64,000 nucleotides of DNA from JAGQWW01 sp041392845 (GTDB lineage: Bacteria; Bacteroidota; Bacteroidia; Chitinophagales; Saprospiraceae): NCBI GenBank assembly GCA_041392845.1, contig JAWKLG010000024.1, positions 44,898-108,897 on the forward strand. Reading direction: 5' to 3'. This document shows positions 25,077 through 36,123 of this stretch, one piece after another. The notes below the pieces were generated by a model. The model was not told the origin of the DNA. It made no database searches and was given only the letters and a program-made list of their open reading frames with translations. The translations under genes and the position numbers were made by a program. Each line of letters starts with the position of its first letter. Within the stretch, counting starts at the first letter, position 1.

Positions 25077-28000
25077 ATGAAAACCCTAAACCAATTCGGT
25101 TCAATAGTTAACCTTTTTGGAGTATTTCTACTCTTATTCCTTTTTTCAAATTGCAATTCTGAAAAAACTGCCAAGCCCATTCCCAATGGGATGGAGGAAT
25201 TTATCAGTGCCTATACTTCGGGCATCATTTCAAAAGCAAGCCCGGTAAAGGTAGTTTTCAATCTAAAGGTGGCTGAGGAAGACGAGATAGGAAAGGCACC
25301 TGAGAATCATATTTTCACTTTAGAACCTGCAGTTGAAGGGGAACTATTTTGGGAAGACGCCCAGACACTGGTATTTAAACCGGCAGAATGGTTGCCTTCA
25401 GGCAAATCTTTCCTGGGAAAAATCGCGATGGATAAGTTGGTAGACAATTTACCACAGGAACTAAAAGCATTCGAATTTGACTTCAAAACACGTGATTTAA
25501 ACGTTAGTCTGCAGATTGATGGATTAAGCAATACAGATCCCAACAGCCTGGCAAAACAAGAATTATCAGGCAGCCTGGTTTTAAGCGATGTCGCCCTGCC
25601 CGAAGCCGTTGAGAAAATGTTAACTGCACGCCAAAATGGAAAAGAACTCTCTTTATCCTGGACACATGAGGGAAGTACTAATGTGCATAATTTCAAAGCA
25701 TCCGGAATTACCCGAACCGATAAAAAAGGCGAAGTTCAATTAATGTGGGATGGAAATTCGATTGGATTGAATGAAAAAGGCGAAAAAATCATTGAAATAC
25801 CTTCTATCAATGATTTCAAAGTAATGGATGCAAGGGTGGTACAGGATCCCGAACAGTATATTTCAATACGATTTTCAGATCCTATTTTAAAAAACCAATC
25901 TCTGGAAGGACTGATTAGAATTATCACCCAAAATCAGGATTTAAAATTCAACATAGACGGGAATGAAGTTAGAGTTTATCCGGCAGCCAGAATGACCGGC
26001 TCCCACCAGATTCAAATTGAACCGGGCATTCAAAACATCATCAACATCAAGATGAAAAATCCTTCAATTTGGGCACTTGAATTTGAACCAATGAAACCTG
26101 CAGTCAGGTTTGCCGGTTCCGGGAATATACTTCCCAATTCTTCAGGACTTACCCTTCCTTTTGAAGCCGTAAATCTTTCAGCAGTAGAGGTTGAAGTTTT
26201 TAAAATCTATCAAAACAATGTGCTTCAATTTCTTCAAAGGAATGATTTCAATGGCGATTATGATTTGGAAAGAGTTGGAAAAATTATTTTACAAAAGAAA
26301 ATAATCCTTCAAAGCCTCAATCCAAAAGCACAGGCAGGAGTTTGGTCAAGATTTGCCTTGGATCTGGGAACCTTAATTCAAAATGATCCGGAAGCCATTT
26401 ATCAGGTCAGGATTGGATTCAGGCCTGAATACTCACTCTACACCTGTTTTGACCAGGAAAACCAAGTTGAGGAAACCAACCTGAACACCTTCGAGAGAAA
26501 TGAAGATTCTGGCGATGGATTTGTTTCCATCATGTCTGGTTGGTATGGAATCAACGGATACTACGACGACTATCAATGGTCTGACCGGGAGGATCCCTGC
26601 AAACCTGCTTATTACAATTCCGATAACTTCATTTCAAGGAATTTGTTCTCGTCCAACCTTGCCATCACTGCTAAAATGGGCGATGGGAACAAACTCTTCG
26701 CTACCGTTTCGAATATTAGGACTACGGACCCTGTATCGGGTGCTAATTTGGAATTTTACAATTATCAGCAGCAGCTCATAAAAACCATGACAACAGATGG
26801 TGCCGGAATGGTTTTCACCGATTTAAAAGAAGAACCATTTGCCATCATTGCTAAAAAAGGTAATGATAGGGGAATCCTAAAATTGGGTGATGGGAACTCA
26901 CTTTCTCTTTCCAAGTTTGATGTGGCAGGAACTGAAAATCAGAAAGGAATCAAAGGCTTTATTTATGGAGAAAGAGGTGTTTGGAGACCAGGAGATTCCA
27001 TTTATCTGAATTTTATTTTGGAAGATGAGGAAGGAAGCCTCCCCGCATTTCACCCTGTTAAATATACCCTGACTGATTCAAGAGGACAAATCCAGTCCAA
27101 ATCTGTTCTTACCGAAGGCGTTCATGGAATGTATGCCATGCATTTGGGTACCAGCGTAGATGCACCCACGGGTAACTGGATGATGAATGTGGAAGTCGGC
27201 GGTGCTCGTTTCTCAAAAGTCCTGAAAGTAGAAACCGTTAAACCCAACCGCCTTAAAATCAAATTGGATTTTGGAAAAGAAATTCTTCAACCGGAAGATA
27301 ACAATCTCAATGGCAACCTTTCAGTCAACTGGTTGCATGGTGCTCCCGCAAAAAACCTGGATACCAAAGTTGAACTTCAGTTAAACACCATCAATACGAC
27401 TTTCAAAGGCCTGGATGAGTTTGAATTTGACGACCCTTCCCGGAAATTCTACATGGACAACACCGTCATTTTTGATAAAAAGGTAGATGCCAATGGAAAG
27501 GCCACCGTCAATTATGAACTTTTAAAAAATAAATACGCACCTGGTAATTTAAGAGCAAAATTCAAAACCAGAGCCTTCGAACCCGGCGGAAATTTTAGCA
27601 CGGATATTTTCACCCTGGATTATCATCCCTACGAAACGTATGTCGGGGTCTCCATTCCAAAAAACAAATGGGGACAACAAAGACTGACCAATGGAGAACC
27701 AGGTAAACTTCAAATGGTTTCCGTTCAGGAAAATGGGAAACCTGCTTCTAATCAGACCTTATCTGCCGGAATTTATGAATTGGATTGGAACTGGTGGTGG
27801 GATCAGTCGGATAACAATGCTGCAAAGTACAACAGCACCAATCATTTCAATGCCATTCAAAAAACCACCCTTAAAACGGATAAGGACGGTAAAGCTGAAT
27901 GGCCCGTAACTTTGGCGGCTAGCGGTAGGTACCTGGTCAGGGTTTGTGATACCGAAAGCAATCACTGCACAGGGACTTATTTTTATGTGGGATATCCCTG

Positions 28001-30680
28001 GTATCGCGAGGACGAAAACAACAATGCCAAAAAAGAGGCATCCATTCTGGCTTTTTCAAGCGATAAAACTACCTATGAAGTTGGGGAAACCGTTGAATTA
28101 AGTGTGCCATCAGGAGATGTTGGTAGAATTTTACTTTCTCTCGAAGGTGGTTCAAAGGTGATTGAAAGCTATTGGAAAGATGCGAAGTCAGGCGAAAACA
28201 AAATCAGATTTACGGCTACCAAGGAAATGATTCCCACGGTTTATGCACATGTCTCGCTCATACAACCCCATGGTCAAAGTGAAAATGACTTACCGATAAG
28301 GATGTACGGAGTCATCCCTATTGAAATAGAAGACAAGAAAAACAAACTTCAACCAAAACTAGAAATGCCCGGCACCCTGGCGCCTGAGCAAACGGTCAAT
28401 ATTACAGTCAGCGAAGAAAATGGACGAGACATGGCCTACACAATTGCCATGGTCGACGAAGGCTTACTAGATTTGACCAGATTTAAAACTCCGGATCCCT
28501 ACAATGCCTTTTTTGCAAAAGAAGCCCTGGATGTAAAAACCTGGGATGTTTATGACGAAATCCTGGGAGCTTATGGAGGATCTTTGGAAAAAGTACTGAG
28601 TGTAGGGGGGGATGGCGCCATCAATCCTTCGGATGCCAAGCGAAATGCCAACCGTTTCAAACCGGTGGTTCGTCATTTGGGACCATTTTATTTAAAAACG
28701 GGAGAAAAGGCAAAACACAAAATCACCCTACCCAATTATGTCGGATCAGTAAGGACCATGGTCGTGGCAGGAAAAGACGGAGCCTATGGTTCTGTTGACA
28801 AAACCACTCCCGTCAAAAAACCGTTGATGATCCTGGCAACCTTACCAAGAGTTCTGGGTCCGGGAGAATCCCTAAAGCTTCCGGTTTCAGTATTTGCTAT
28901 GGAAAACAAGGTAAAAAATGTAAATGTCCAAATCAGGGAAAGTTCGGGATTGGTCTCTTTTAAAAACGGCAATTCAAAATCTGTAAACTTCACAAGTCCC
29001 GATGAAAAATTGGTCTATTTTGATATTGATATAAAGCCTGTCATTGGAAATGCAAAGTTTGAAATTCTGGCCGAAGGCAATGGAGAAAAAGCAAGTCAAA
29101 CCATTGAAATCTACGTTCGAAATCCAAATCCGGAACAAAGAAAAACCATCAACGAAGTAGTGGAAGCCGGACAGACTTTAAACATTCCTTTTGAAGCTAT
29201 CGGCATAAAGGGAACCAATCAGGCTTATTTGGAAGTCTCATCTTTTGCACCATTTGACCTTGGTGCCAAATTAGATTATATCATTGGTTATCCTTATGGT
29301 TGTTTGGAACAAACCAGCTCAAAAGGATTTGCCCAACTTTATCTTGAAAAGGCAGTCAAACTATCAGAAACCCAGAAACTAATGGCTCAAAAAAATGTAA
29401 AAGCTGCCATTTCAAAAATTAAATCCTTTAGCAACAACAAGGGTGGATTATCCTATTGGCCTGGAGATTCTTATACGAATCATTGGGCAGAAACTTTTGC
29501 AACTCACTTTTTAATTGAGGCAAAAAATCTTGGTTATGAGGTTGATCCATCCTTTCTGGACAGATTGTTAAATGCACTTTCTGCGAGGTCAAAACTATGG
29601 GATGTTAAACAATTTGAAGAAGGATTTTATGCACATAACAATGACCAATTAATGCAAGCCTATCGTTTGTATGTTTTGGCATTAGGTGGTAAATCTGATT
29701 TAGCTTCCATGAATCGATTGAGAGAAATGAAAAATCTGGCAACTACCGCTAAAATAAGGTTGGCCGGTGCCTATGCTTTAAATGGCAAAAAGGAAGTGGC
29801 TGAATCCTTGATAAACGAGAAAATTCCTGAAATTGAGGATTACCGGGAAATGTCAGGTTCATTTGGATCTTCATTCCGGGATCAGGCCATGATTATTGAA
29901 ACCTATAGCCAGTTAGGAAAAAGAAAAGAAGCCTTCGAATTTGCTTTCCGTCTGGCTAATGACATGAATGAAAGATCCTGGTTTTCAACCCAGGAAATTG
30001 CTTTTGCCTTCCTTGCCACCGGCAAATTGGTTACCCTAAATTCAAAAGACCAAACGCTTAAATTTGCTTATAAAGAAGGTTCCAAAGGCTGGGTCGACGC
30101 AGGAAGTCAGGGTACCGGATTTCTTTTTGATATTCCGGTAGACAAGATGAATGAAAGAACAATAGCGGTAAGAAACGACGGTAAAGATCCTATTTACGTT
30201 CGATTGGCTTTATCCGGACGTCCGGTAGCCGGTCAAGAAACAGCTTCTGAAAAACATTTAAAAATGAGTACGAAGTTTTTCAATATGAATGGGAAGGAAA
30301 TTGATCCTTCCGTACTGGAGCAGGGAACCGATTTTGTGGCTGAAGCAAAAATCACCAATCCCGGAAATTACCAATACAACCTGAGGGAATTGGCACTGCA
30401 ACAGATTTTTCCTTCAGGCTGGGAAATTACCAATACCAGATTGGAAGGCACAACGTATTTTAATGATTCAAGTCGCCCAACTTATGAAAATTTCCAGGAT
30501 GACCGGGTTTACAGCTTTTTCAATATTTACGGAAGAAAGACTTTTACTTACAGAGTAGTTTTAACTGCAGCTTATGAAGGTCGTTTTTATCTGCCATCTT
30601 TTAGTTGCGAGGCTATGTATGATCCAAACATTTATGCAAATAATGCAGGTCGCTGGATCACGGTTTCAGCAGCTCGTTAA
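25077..30680 (+). CDS. bacterial alpha-2-macroglobulin family lipoprotein
   Basis: A protein of 1,867 residues from the ATG at 25077, which begins a lipoprotein signal (FLLLFLFSNCNS, lipid Cys near residue 26). A GTG at 25014 would add 21 residues before it. It has several macroglobulin beta-sandwich domains, including the tripartite GERGVWRPGDSIYLNFIL segment. The thioester motif YPYGCLEQTSSKGFAQLY lies near residue 1,410 in an alpha/alpha-toroid. The GCLEQ residues are intact, so the protein should form the reactive thioester that covalently traps attacking proteases. It is probably periplasmic. No penicillin-binding protein 1C partner gene is adjacent, so it stands alone here. The stop codon lies inside a GCTCG repeat array. 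Confidence 0.93.
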   Translation: MKTLNQFGSIVNLFGVFLLLFLFSNCNSEKTAKPIPNGMEEFISAYTSGIISKASPVKVVFNLKVAEEDEIGKAPENHIFTLEPAVEGELFWEDAQTLVFKPAEWLPSGKSFLGKIAMDKLVDNLPQELKAFEFDFKTRDLNVSLQIDGLSNTDPNSLAKQELSGSLVLSDVALPEAVEKMLTARQNGKELSLSWTHEGSTNVHNFKASGITRTDKKGEVQLMWDGNSIGLNEKGEKIIEIPSINDFKVMDARVVQDPEQYISIRFSDPILKNQSLEGLIRIITQNQDLKFNIDGNEVRVYPAARMTGSHQIQIEPGIQNIINIKMKNPSIWALEFEPMKPAVRFAGSGNILPNSSGLTLPFEAVNLSAVEVEVFKIYQNNVLQFLQRNDFNGDYDLERVGKIILQKKIILQSLNPKAQAGVWSRFALDLGTLIQNDPEAIYQVRIGFRPEYSLYTCFDQENQVEETNLNTFERNEDSGDGFVSIMSGWYGINGYYDDYQWSDREDPCKPAYYNSDNFISRNLFSSNLAITAKMGDGNKLFATVSNIRTTDPVSGANLEFYNYQQQLIKTMTTDGAGMVFTDLKEEPFAIIAKKGNDRGILKLGDGNSLSLSKFDVAGTENQKGIKGFIYGERGVWRPGDSIYLNFILEDEEGSLPAFHPVKYTLTDSRGQIQSKSVLTEGVHGMYAMHLGTSVDAPTGNWMMNVEVGGARFSKVLKVETVKPNRLKIKLDFGKEILQPEDNNLNGNLSVNWLHGAPAKNLDTKVELQLNTINTTFKGLDEFEFDDPSRKFYMDNTVIFDKKVDANGKATVNYELLKNKYAPGNLRAKFKTRAFEPGGNFSTDIFTLDYHPYETYVGVSIPKNKWGQQRLTNGEPGKLQMVSVQENGKPASNQTLSAGIYELDWNWWWDQSDNNAAKYNSTNHFNAIQKTTLKTDKDGKAEWPVTLAASGRYLVRVCDTESNHCTGTYFYVGYPWYREDENNNAKKEASILAFSSDKTTYEVGETVELSVPSGDVGRILLSLEGGSKVIESYWKDAKSGENKIRFTATKEMIPTVYAHVSLIQPHGQSENDLPIRMYGVIPIEIEDKKNKLQPKLEMPGTLAPEQTVNITVSEENGRDMAYTIAMVDEGLLDLTRFKTPDPYNAFFAKEALDVKTWDVYDEILGAYGGSLEKVLSVGGDGAINPSDAKRNANRFKPVVRHLGPFYLKTGEKAKHKITLPNYVGSVRTMVVAGKDGAYGSVDKTTPVKKPLMILATLPRVLGPGESLKLPVSVFAMENKVKNVNVQIRESSGLVSFKNGNSKSVNFTSPDEKLVYFDIDIKPVIGNAKFEILAEGNGEKASQTIEIYVRNPNPEQRKTINEVVEAGQTLNIPFEAIGIKGTNQAYLEVSSFAPFDLGAKLDYIIGYPYGCLEQTSSKGFAQLYLEKAVKLSETQKLMAQKNVKAAISKIKSFSNNKGGLSYWPGDSYTNHWAETFATHFLIEAKNLGYEVDPSFLDRLLNALSARSKLWDVKQFEEGFYAHNNDQLMQAYRLYVLALGGKSDLASMNRLREMKNLATTAKIRLAGAYALNGKKEVAESLINEKIPEIEDYREMSGSFGSSFRDQAMIIETYSQLGKRKEAFEFAFRLANDMNERSWFSTQEIAFAFLATGKLVTLNSKDQTLKFAYKEGSKGWVDAGSQGTGFLFDIPVDKMNERTIAVRNDGKDPIYVRLALSGRPVAGQETASEKHLKMSTKFFNMNGKEIDPSVLEQGTDFVAEAKITNPGNYQYNLRELALQQIFPSGWEITNTRLEGTTYFNDSSRPTYENFQDDRVYSFFNIYGRKTFTYRVVLTAAYEGRFYLPSFSCEAMYDPNIYANNAGRWITVSAAR

Positions 30681-30735
30681 CTCGGTGCTCGGTGCTCGTA
30701 GCTCAGGCTCGTAACTCGTGCTCGGAAGATCGGAA
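30675..30735 (+). repeat. CTCGGTG array overlapping a stop codon
   Basis: CTCG-type units with 6-8 bp spacing run from the last codons and TAA of the alpha-2-macroglobulin gene (CTCGTTAACTCGGTG...) to about 30735, ending in two copies of AAGATCGG. GCTCG is on the coding strand of the upstream gene. Confidence 0.7.
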
Positions 30736-30902
30736 GATCGATCCGTCATTTTTATAAGAAAACAATGTATAAATAGCTTAAAAATATAATGTTTGACTAT
30801 CTGAATTTCTTGAATCCATAAATAATATGGTTTAAAAAATTTGAACACTTTGCCTGAAAAAAATATTACTAATTTGGCTTCAGAAAAAAATTTACTGAAG
30901 CC

Positions 30903-33166
30903 ATGGTGAGAATTTTACTCCTTTCCGTTTTGATTTTAAATACAACTATCTGCTTCGGGCAGGAAGCAGTATTTGACATAATTCCATTGCCAAACAAGAT
31001 AACACTTGAAAATGGAAAATTCATATTTGGGAATCGCATCAACATCGTTCCGGGAAGTGCGGAGGTTCAAAATGAAGTCGTACTTCTTAAAACTTTTTTT
31101 GCATCTCATGGCATAAGAACCACCGTCAATCCACCTTCCGAAAGTCAAAATTTTATTTTTAAAAAAAATGACCAACTAGCTGAAGAAGGATATCTTTTAA
31201 AAATAGAAACCAATGCCGTCCAGGTAGAATATAAGACTTCCAAAGGTGCATTTTATGCTTTGCAGACCTTCTTTCAATTGATCCCACCTAATGATGAAAA
31301 CTGGCAGGGACAATCCATACAAACTTGTCTAATTGAAGACCAACCTCGGTTTCCCTATCGGGGAATGCACCTGGATGTCTGTCGTCATTTTTTCCCACCT
31401 GAATTTATAAAACAATACATTGACCTGCTTGCAACCTATAAATTCAACAATTTCCATTGGCACCTTACTGAAGACCAGGGTTGGAGAATTGAAATCAAAA
31501 AATATCCAAAACTTCAGGAGATTGCAGCCTATCGAAAAGAAACCCTCATTGGACACTACAATGACGTTCCCCAGAAGTTTGATGGCCAGGAATATGGAGG
31601 TTATTACACCCAGGAAGAAGTGAAAGAAATTGTAGCCTATGCCGCTCAAAAACATATTAACATCATTCCTGAAATAGAAATGCCCGGTCATGCTCAAGCT
31701 GCGGTTGCAGCTACCCTGAACTTTCCTGCACCGGCGGCCCTCACGATGTAGCCACCAAATGGGGTGTTTTGATGAAGTATTTTGTTCTAAGCCGGAAACT
31801 TTTGAATTTCTTGAAAATGTACTTTTAGAAGTCATGGAATTATTTCCTTCTAAATACATCCACATCGGAGGAGATGAATGCCCAAAAACAAGATGGAAAA
31901 ATTGCCCGCAATGTCAAAAAAACATCAATGATCTGGGCCTGGCTGATACATGAATTACAGAGTTATTTTATTCAAAAAATAGAAAAAGTTTTAAACGAAA
32001 AAGGCAGACAAATTATAGGCTGGGATGAAATACTTGAAGGAGGCCTGGCACCCAATGCTACCGTTATGAGTTGGAGAGGCAGAAGGTGGAATTGCGGCTG
32101 CAAAGAAAATCATGATGTCATCATGACACCAACTTCTCATTGCTATTTTGACTATTATCAATCCAATAGTGCCAACGAGCCCCTGGCGATTGGTGGGTAC
32201 CTGCCTTTACAAAAAGTTTATGCCTATGAACCAGTTCCTGATGAGTTATCAGCAGAACAGGCAAAACATATTTTAGGCGCCCAGGGAAATGTCTGGACTG
32301 AATACATGCCCAATGAATCCCAGGTCGAATACATGGTTCTTCCAAGGATGCAAGCCATGGCAGAAATTGGTTGGACCTACCAGGAACATAAGAATTTTGA
32401 CTCCTTCATAAGCAGACTACAAAGTCATTTTATAGAATGGAAAAGAGAAGGTTACAATTATGCTGACCAGACCCTGGATGTTCAAATTGAGTTTCAATCA
32501 TTAGAAAACGGAATTCGAATTCTCCCATCTACCCTTCTTCAAGATGCCAAAATTGTCTACACAAGATCAGATTCAAAAAATCCTGAAGTTTATACTGGAA
32601 AGGATGGAATTGTAATCAAAGAATCTAATATTTTAACCTTGAGGGCAGAAAACACTGGTGGTACTACCGGACCAAGAAAAGTTCTGGACATGAAGTTTCA
32701 TAAAGGAGTAGGTCTTAACATCCAAAGTACCACTGAACCATCAGGCGCTTATCAGGGTGATGGAATCATAAGTTTATTTAACGGGATCAATGGCTCCGAT
32801 GAAAAATATGGTGACAATGAATGGATTGGATTTTATGGAAAGGATTTGGAAGTCACCTTGCAATTAAGTGAAGGAAATGAAATCAATAGTTTAAATACCC
32901 GATTTTTCAATGGGCCGGGTCAGTGGATTCATCTTCCGCAAAGGGTAGAAATTTATACAAGTCAAGACGGCGAAAGCTTCAATTTAATAAGCGAAAAAGC
33001 AATCGAAGCACATCCGGGAAAAGTATTTGATTTTAAGATGGAGTTCCCTGCGATCACTTCACAATATTTAAAAATAAAGGTTCAAAGATTTGGTGAAATT
33101 CCTGAAGGGCAGGCAGGTGCTGGTAATGAAGCCTGGTTGTTTGTAGATGAAATCAGGCTCAATTGA
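30903..33166 (+). pseudogene. family 20 beta-N-acetylhexosaminidase, disrupted by several indels
   Basis: The pieces together encode a GH20 enzyme of about 755 residues that releases terminal GlcNAc or GalNAc. Visible parts: a signal peptide ending CFGQ, the GH20b domain, a barrel with RGMHLDVCRHFFP, FNNFHWHLTEDQGWRIEIKKYP, EIEMPGHAQAA, the catalytic HIGGDECPKTRW pair, and IIGWDEILEGGLAPNATVMSWRG. A C-terminal beta-sandwich (about 33000) resembles a discoidin/F5-8C module. The frame breaks at about 31711 (one T missing), 31767-31770 (one T missing) and 31948 (+1 or -2). A compensating pair at 32081 and 32104 garbles EEGGIAAAK. No in-frame nonsense change is seen, so consensus error is as likely as a true pseudogene. 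A symporter gene follows after 64 nt. Confidence 0.85.
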
Positions 33167-33230
33167 TTGCATATTGCCGGAAGCCTTCTAAATTTACCTC
33201 CTAAGACAAACAAAAGAAAAAGCCAAATCC

Positions 33231-35005
33231 ATGCAGTTATCTAACCTAGACTGGACCATCGTAGGAGCCTTTTTTGTATTTTCATTATTGATCGGATGTA
33301 CTTCGCCAAAAGGCAGGCAAAAGTTACGATGACTATTCCTGTCAGGAAGAAATATGCCCTGGTGGTTATTGGGAATCTCTATGGTAGCAACTACTTTTTC
33401 TGCGGACACTCCCAATTTGGTAACTGATATAGTAAGACGAAATGGAGTTTCTGAAACTGGGTCTGGTGGGCCTTTTTATTGACCGGGATGTTAACGGTGT
33501 TTGTTTATGCACGTCTTTGGAGACGCTCAGGTATTGCTACGGATTTGCCGGAATTTTATGAACTTCGTTATAGCGGGAAAGCAGCTGCCTTCCTTAGAGG
33601 ATTTCGAGCCATCTATCTTGGTGTTTTTTTCAACATCATGATTATGGCCTCTGTTTCTTTGGCTGCTATAAAAATCGGTGGTGTCCTATTGGGATTATCT
33701 CCCGAACAAACCTTGTTAATTGCCTCAATTGTCACCATAGCTTACACCGCTCTTGGAGGATTAACCGGTGTAATTTGGACTGATTTCTTTCAATTTGCAT
33801 TGGCCATGGCCGGCACGATTTGGGCAGCGATGGTGGTAGTAGATTTGCCTGAAGTAAACGGACTCAGCAATTTATTTACTCATGAAAATGTCCAGGGAAA
33901 ACTTTCTCTTCTCCCAAACTTTAACGATACCAATGCCATTATTCCCTTGTTTATTATTCCAATTGCCGTACAATGGTGGAGTGTATGGTATCCGGGTGCT
34001 GAACCTGGAGGAGGAGGGTACATTGCTCAAAGAATGTTGTCGGCAAAAGATGAGAAAAATGCTGTTTCTGCAACCCTTTTGTTTAACATCGCACACAATG
34101 TATGCCATTGAGACCTTGGCCATGGATTATCATTGCTTTGGCTTCTTTAATAGTTTTTCCCAATCTGGAAGCAATCGGAACTGCCTTTCCAAACATTAAT
34201 CCTGACATTTTAAAAGATGACCTGGCCTATCCTGCCATGTTAACCTTTCTGCCGAGCGGTTGCTGGGCACGCTGTAATTGCATCTTTGATTGCAGCCTAC
34301 ATGTCGACTATTTCTTCTCATTTCAACTGGGGTTCCAGTTATGTAGTCAATGATTTTTATAAAAGATTTGTCAATCCGGATGCCAGCGAAAAGGACCAGG
34401 TTATGGTTGGCAGGATTTCAACAGTGATTTTGATGATTTTTTCTGCCTTAATCGCTCTTTACCTGACAAGTGCTCTGGATACCTTCCAAATATTGCTTCA
34501 AATTGGAGCAGGTACAGGTCTTATATTCATCATGCGCTGGTTTTGGTGGCGCATCAATGCCTGGTCTGAAATCACAGCCATGGTGGTTTCCTTTTTAATT
34601 GCCATCATTTTCCATGGCAGATTTGAAGAGACTTTGGCTGATTGGCAAAAACTTGTCCTGGGAGTTTTAATCACTACCATTTGTTGGGTGGTCGTTACCT
34701 TTTTAACCCGACCCACCGATGATAAAACCTTGCGAAACTTTGTAAAAACAATTCGTCCTCATTCAACAGGATGGAAACCTGTTATTGAATCGATCGAAGT
34801 CCATGAAGGTCTCTCTGAAACCAGCCTCACAACAGGGAAGCTACCTGCTCAAATCATGGCCATGTTTTTAGGCGTTTTCCTGGTTTACAGTGCATTGTTT
34901 GCGACAGGGTACCTCATTTATGGCAATACCATGAATGCATTCATAGGTTTTACAGTCACCCTTGTAAGCGCGCTTGGGTTAATATCCCAATGGAAAAAAC
35001 TCTAG
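33231..35005 (+). pseudogene. sodium/solute symporter (SSS family), disrupted by several indels
   Basis: The pieces encode an SSS-family (SGLT-like) transporter of about 590 residues with some 13 helices: MQLSNLDWTIVGAFFVFSLLIG, then (after correction) AKRAGKSYDDYFLSGRNMPWW, STFSADTPNLVT, TALGGLTGVIWTDFFQF, and YPGAEPGGGGYIAQRMLSAKDE. The frame is lost near 33297, 33314, 33337, 33452, 34097-34108, 34260 and 34274, each fixable by one or two bases. The long uninterrupted part is 34277-35005. Such transporters commonly accompany GH20 and other glycosidases and import the released sugar or an amino-sugar product with Na+. The stop TAG shares a CTAG with the convergent CBS gene. A sequencing artefact and genuine decay are both open. 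Confidence 0.8.
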
Positions 35006-35421
35006 TTAAAATGTTTTACAAAAAACCGGATGAGGTCGGTTGTTGTGACGATTCCTACTACCTTTTCTCCTTCAACCACAGGCAATGCATGAAATTCTTT
35101 TTCTGCTAAAATTTCAGCTGCTTCGTAAAGCGTTTGGGTTGTGGTTAAAGTAACAGGACGATTCACCATCACACTCTCAAGAGTCAGCATGTTGTAAACT
35201 GCAACATCTACTACTTCTTCATCTTCAGTATATGTATCGCCGAATGAGAGTCGTAATATATCTGTCAGGCTAATAATGCCAACCAATTTACCTGATTTAA
35301 CAACAGGCAAGTGGCGGATATGATTTTTGCGCATCAATCGTTCCGCATCATCAAGGGAACTTTTGTGAGAAATGGTTACCAGGTTTTTGGTCATTACTTC
35401 GGTTACCGGAATATTTTTCAT
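35002..35421 (-). CDS. CBS-domain pair protein
   Basis: A 139-residue cytoplasmic protein made of two CBS domains: VTEVMTKNLVTISHKSSLDDAERLMRKNHIRHLPVVKSGKLVGIISLTDI, and VMVNRPVTLTTTQTLYEAAEILAEKEFHALPVVEGEKVVGIVTTTDL. Such stand-alone pairs bind adenine nucleotides and act as energy or nucleotide sensors, but no partner domain is present here. I start it at the ATG at 35421, since the frame upstream to 35508 is an unlikely leader. It overlaps the stop codon of the SSS transporter gene by 4 nt. Confidence 0.88.
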   Translation of the reverse strand: MKNIPVTEVMTKNLVTISHKSSLDDAERLMRKNHIRHLPVVKSGKLVGIISLTDILRLSFGDTYTEDEEVVDVAVYNMLTLESVMVNRPVTLTTTQTLYEAAEILAEKEFHALPVVEGEKVVGIVTTTDLIRFFVKHFN

Positions 35422-35577
35422 AAGAATGGGATTTAAGGTTAATACCCTTTTTTTTACACCATAAAATAACGGCAAAGTAATGAAGTACCGAATGACCTCA
35501 ATCAACAAGACTGATGTCGAAGGTCATGGTTTAGAACCCAAAAAACACATGGATAATTTCAAGAATATTTTGAGGAT

Positions 35578-36123
35578 TTACAGCCATTCGCTTAATGCCT
35601 CTCTTAATATTTTCAAGGCCTTCCCCATTTGATTTTCCACCGTTTTGATACTGATGGTAAGCTCTGCTGCAATTTCTTTGTAGCTCAGTTCTTCTTCCCT
35701 GCTAAGCAAAAAAATGATTTTACACTTGGGAGGAAGCAAATTCAAGGCCTGATGGTAGGCTAATTTTAAATCACCCGCTTCAGCCAGACTTGCTGGATGA
35801 TTACCTTCGGTGTCAGACACCGCGACCAATTGCTCTTCTGTTTCAAAAACCTTTTTTCTACGATGGTAATAAAGAGCTTCATTGATTGCCATACGGCGGA
35901 GATATGCAGATAGGGAATAGTTGATTTCTATTTCATAACGTTTTTCCCACAGTCGAATGAAAACTTTTTGAGCCAAATCTTTCACCAGGTCCTCATCCTG
36001 AACATATTTTGAGATTATTTGGCAAACAAAAGGATGGAAATCCCCGTACACAGTTTTCATACTGGCGGGATCATTACTTTTGAGTAGGTCCAGGTGTTGT
36101 TGATCGCTTTGGGTCATGCGCAT
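35578..36123 (-). CDS. ECF-type RNA polymerase sigma factor
   Basis: A 181-residue sigma-70 family factor of the extracytoplasmic type. Region 2 is at about 25-90 (LVKDLAQKVFIRLWEKR and YSLSAYLRRMAINEALYYHRRKK). Region 4 is at about 120-175 (ALNLLPPKCKIIFLLSREEELSYKEIAAELTISIKTVENQMGKALKILREAL), with a helix-turn-helix. It fits the Bacteroidota-expanded ECF group. Typically a FecR-like anti-sigma gene follows, but none is next to it; the region after the stop (35421-35577) holds no gene. It is divergent from the PorP/SprF gene. Confidence 0.9.
   Translation of the reverse strand: MRMTQSDQQHLDLLKSNDPASMKTVYGDFHPFVCQIISKYVQDEDLVKDLAQKVFIRLWEKRYEIEINYSLSAYLRRMAINEALYYHRRKKVFETEEQLVAVSDTEGNHPASLAEAGDLKLAYHQALNLLPPKCKIIFLLSREEELSYKEIAAELTISIKTVENQMGKALKILREALSEWL

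Noticed and set aside
31329..31865. 178-residue open frame on the minus strand in the hexosaminidase region
   Set aside because: Antisense to the GH20 barrel, whose sense-strand motifs are clear despite the indels.
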